DNA of 5,866 nucleotides from Candidatus Latescibacterota bacterium (lineage in GTDB: Bacteria > Latescibacterota > 4484-107 > B68-G9). Position numbers and translations under genes: made by a program. The stretch spans positions 1 through 5,866 of the forward strand of contig DTXA01000185.1 in assembly GCA_012962735.1 (NCBI GenBank), written 5' to 3'. This document shows, piece by piece, positions 5,244-5,866 of this stretch. The notes beneath the pieces were generated by a model. It worked only from the letters and a program-made list of their open reading frames with translations, did no database searches and had not been told where the DNA came from. Position 1 is the first letter of the stretch; each line of letters begins with the position of its first letter.

Positions 5244-5866
5244 ACCCGTTTATAGGCCTCGCACCTTCCAAAAGTGGCACCTCCGGGCATCTCCTTCCCC
5301 TGCCCTCGGGGACCTCACGGCCCCTCAGATCCGGAAGGGCCTCCTGCACGTCTCGAAAGTCCCGAAACGGCCTGCAGGGCAGGCCTGTGTTTTGGCAGTA
5401 CTCCAAAAGCTCCCCCTTGGCGAACACCACGTCCGCCTCCTCTGCTGCGAACCTGTCCGAGAGTCCGTCCCCTATGTGCACCACCAGGTCCCCCTCCCTC
5501 CGAAGCCTCCGGATATGGGCCACCTTGCAGTTGCCGCACATCCCGCAGGATGGGATGAAGTAGGGGAACTCCGGCACCAGCCGCCCGTCGGAGAAGCACA
5601 GGCGGTTTGAGAAGAAGGGCACATCCTCCAATCTGTACCGTTCTAAAAGGTATCGTATATAGAAGTCCAGCCCATCGCTCAGTATATACAGGGGTATCCC
5701 CTCCTTCCGGCAGTACTGCACGAAGGAAGGGAAGGTGGGGTCAAGTTCGAAGTGGCGCAGGAACTCCTCCATCTCCCTCGGGGAGACCCTGACGCCCGAA
5801 CATTCGATCTCGAGGCATTCCCGTGAGGAGATCTCCCCCCGCTTCCACCTCTCCACCGGTTCCTTC
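5242..5866 (-). CDS. HAD-family phosphatase, MtnX-like, N-terminus beyond window
   Basis: The frame is open from the right edge to TAA at 5242-5244. Residues are numbered here from the GTG at 5856, which is probably an internal Val: the preceding codons read Lys-Glu-Pro, and family members have roughly 30 more residues bearing the catalytic DxD motif, which lies outside this window. Visible motifs are a GEISSRECL segment (7-15) typical of MtnX-like proteins, motif II ILSDGLDFYI (58-67), motif III lysine (Lys111) in GMCGNCK (105-111), and motif IV IGDGLSDR (128-135; Asp130, Asp134). MtnX-like enzymes remove phosphate from small phosphorylated metabolites; the classical one acts in methionine salvage, but many relatives have other substrates. 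The GlmU-like gene follows after 12 nt, so a sugar-phosphate or nucleotide-sugar intermediate is a reasonable guess. Cys104, Cys107 and Cys110 lie close together beside the lysine. The C-terminal 40 residues are Arg/Glu-rich and not conserved as far as I recall. Confidence 0.82.
   Translation of the reverse strand, partial: KEPVERWKRGEISSRECLEIECSGVRVSPREMEEFLRHFELDPTFPSFVQYCRKEGIPLYILSDGLDFYIRYLLERYRLEDVPFFSNRLCFSDGRLVPEFPYFIPSCGMCGNCKVAHIRRLRREGDLVVHIGDGLSDRFAAEEADVVFAKGELLEYCQNTGLPCRPFRDFRDVQEALPDLRGREVPEGRGRRCPEVPLLEGARPING

Overview
The window is a compact, GC-rich, single-strand block: every gene or gene remnant I can support reads on the minus strand, from the right edge to the left. 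Shine-Dalgarno-like purine tracts precede most starts, genes abut or overlap, and GTG starts are common. Codon use favours AGG (Arg), ATA (Ile) and GGG (Gly). This fits a thermophilic or anaerobic prokaryote, probably a bacterium given the families present. I cannot name a phylum and cannot exclude an archaeon. No rRNA, tRNA, CRISPR array, insertion sequence or convincing terminator is visible.

Right part (5866 to 2084, read leftwards): a tight four-gene operon. It encodes a HAD-family phosphatase of the MtnX-like group (N-terminus lost at the window edge), a GlmU-like protein joining a sugar-1-phosphate nucleotidyltransferase to a left-handed beta-helix domain, a creatininase/amidohydrolase-family protein, and an NrnA-like DHH/DHHA1 phosphoesterase. 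Junctions are 12 nt, a 4-nt ATGA overlap, and 0 nt, so the four are almost certainly co-transcribed and translationally coupled. Two phosphatases or phosphoesterases, a nucleotidyltransferase and an amidohydrolase suggest a phosphorylated-sugar or nucleotide-sugar pathway, but the shared substrate is not readable from sequence.

Middle part (2103 to 869): a decayed zone. A small reading frame with a strong ribosome binding site overlaps the end of the DHH gene. It seems to continue, after a +1 frame change at a C-tract and one in-frame TGA, into a longer protein-like frame that includes a CPxC motif and ends at 1617. Next come the first ~39 codons of a DUF1156-type (COG1743) adenine DNA methylase, cut off inside its conserved N-terminal motif, and then the C-terminal part of a PglZ-domain protein with a frameshift at an AT repeat. 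DUF1156 methylase (PglXI) and PglZ are partners in BREX phage defence, type 3 in particular. Their order and orientation here are what one deletion running from the 5' end of pglX into pglZ would leave. I read this as the scar of a lost BREX-like locus.

Left part (848 to 1): an apparently intact gene for a DUF7309/DUF6930-type protein of unknown function. It starts 20 nt after the PglZ remnant and runs off the left edge.

I do not see a new, intact biological system. The points most worth following are the defence-locus scar with its adjacent DUF7309 gene, the unidentified CPxC pseudogene or recoded gene, and the unusual four-enzyme operon.
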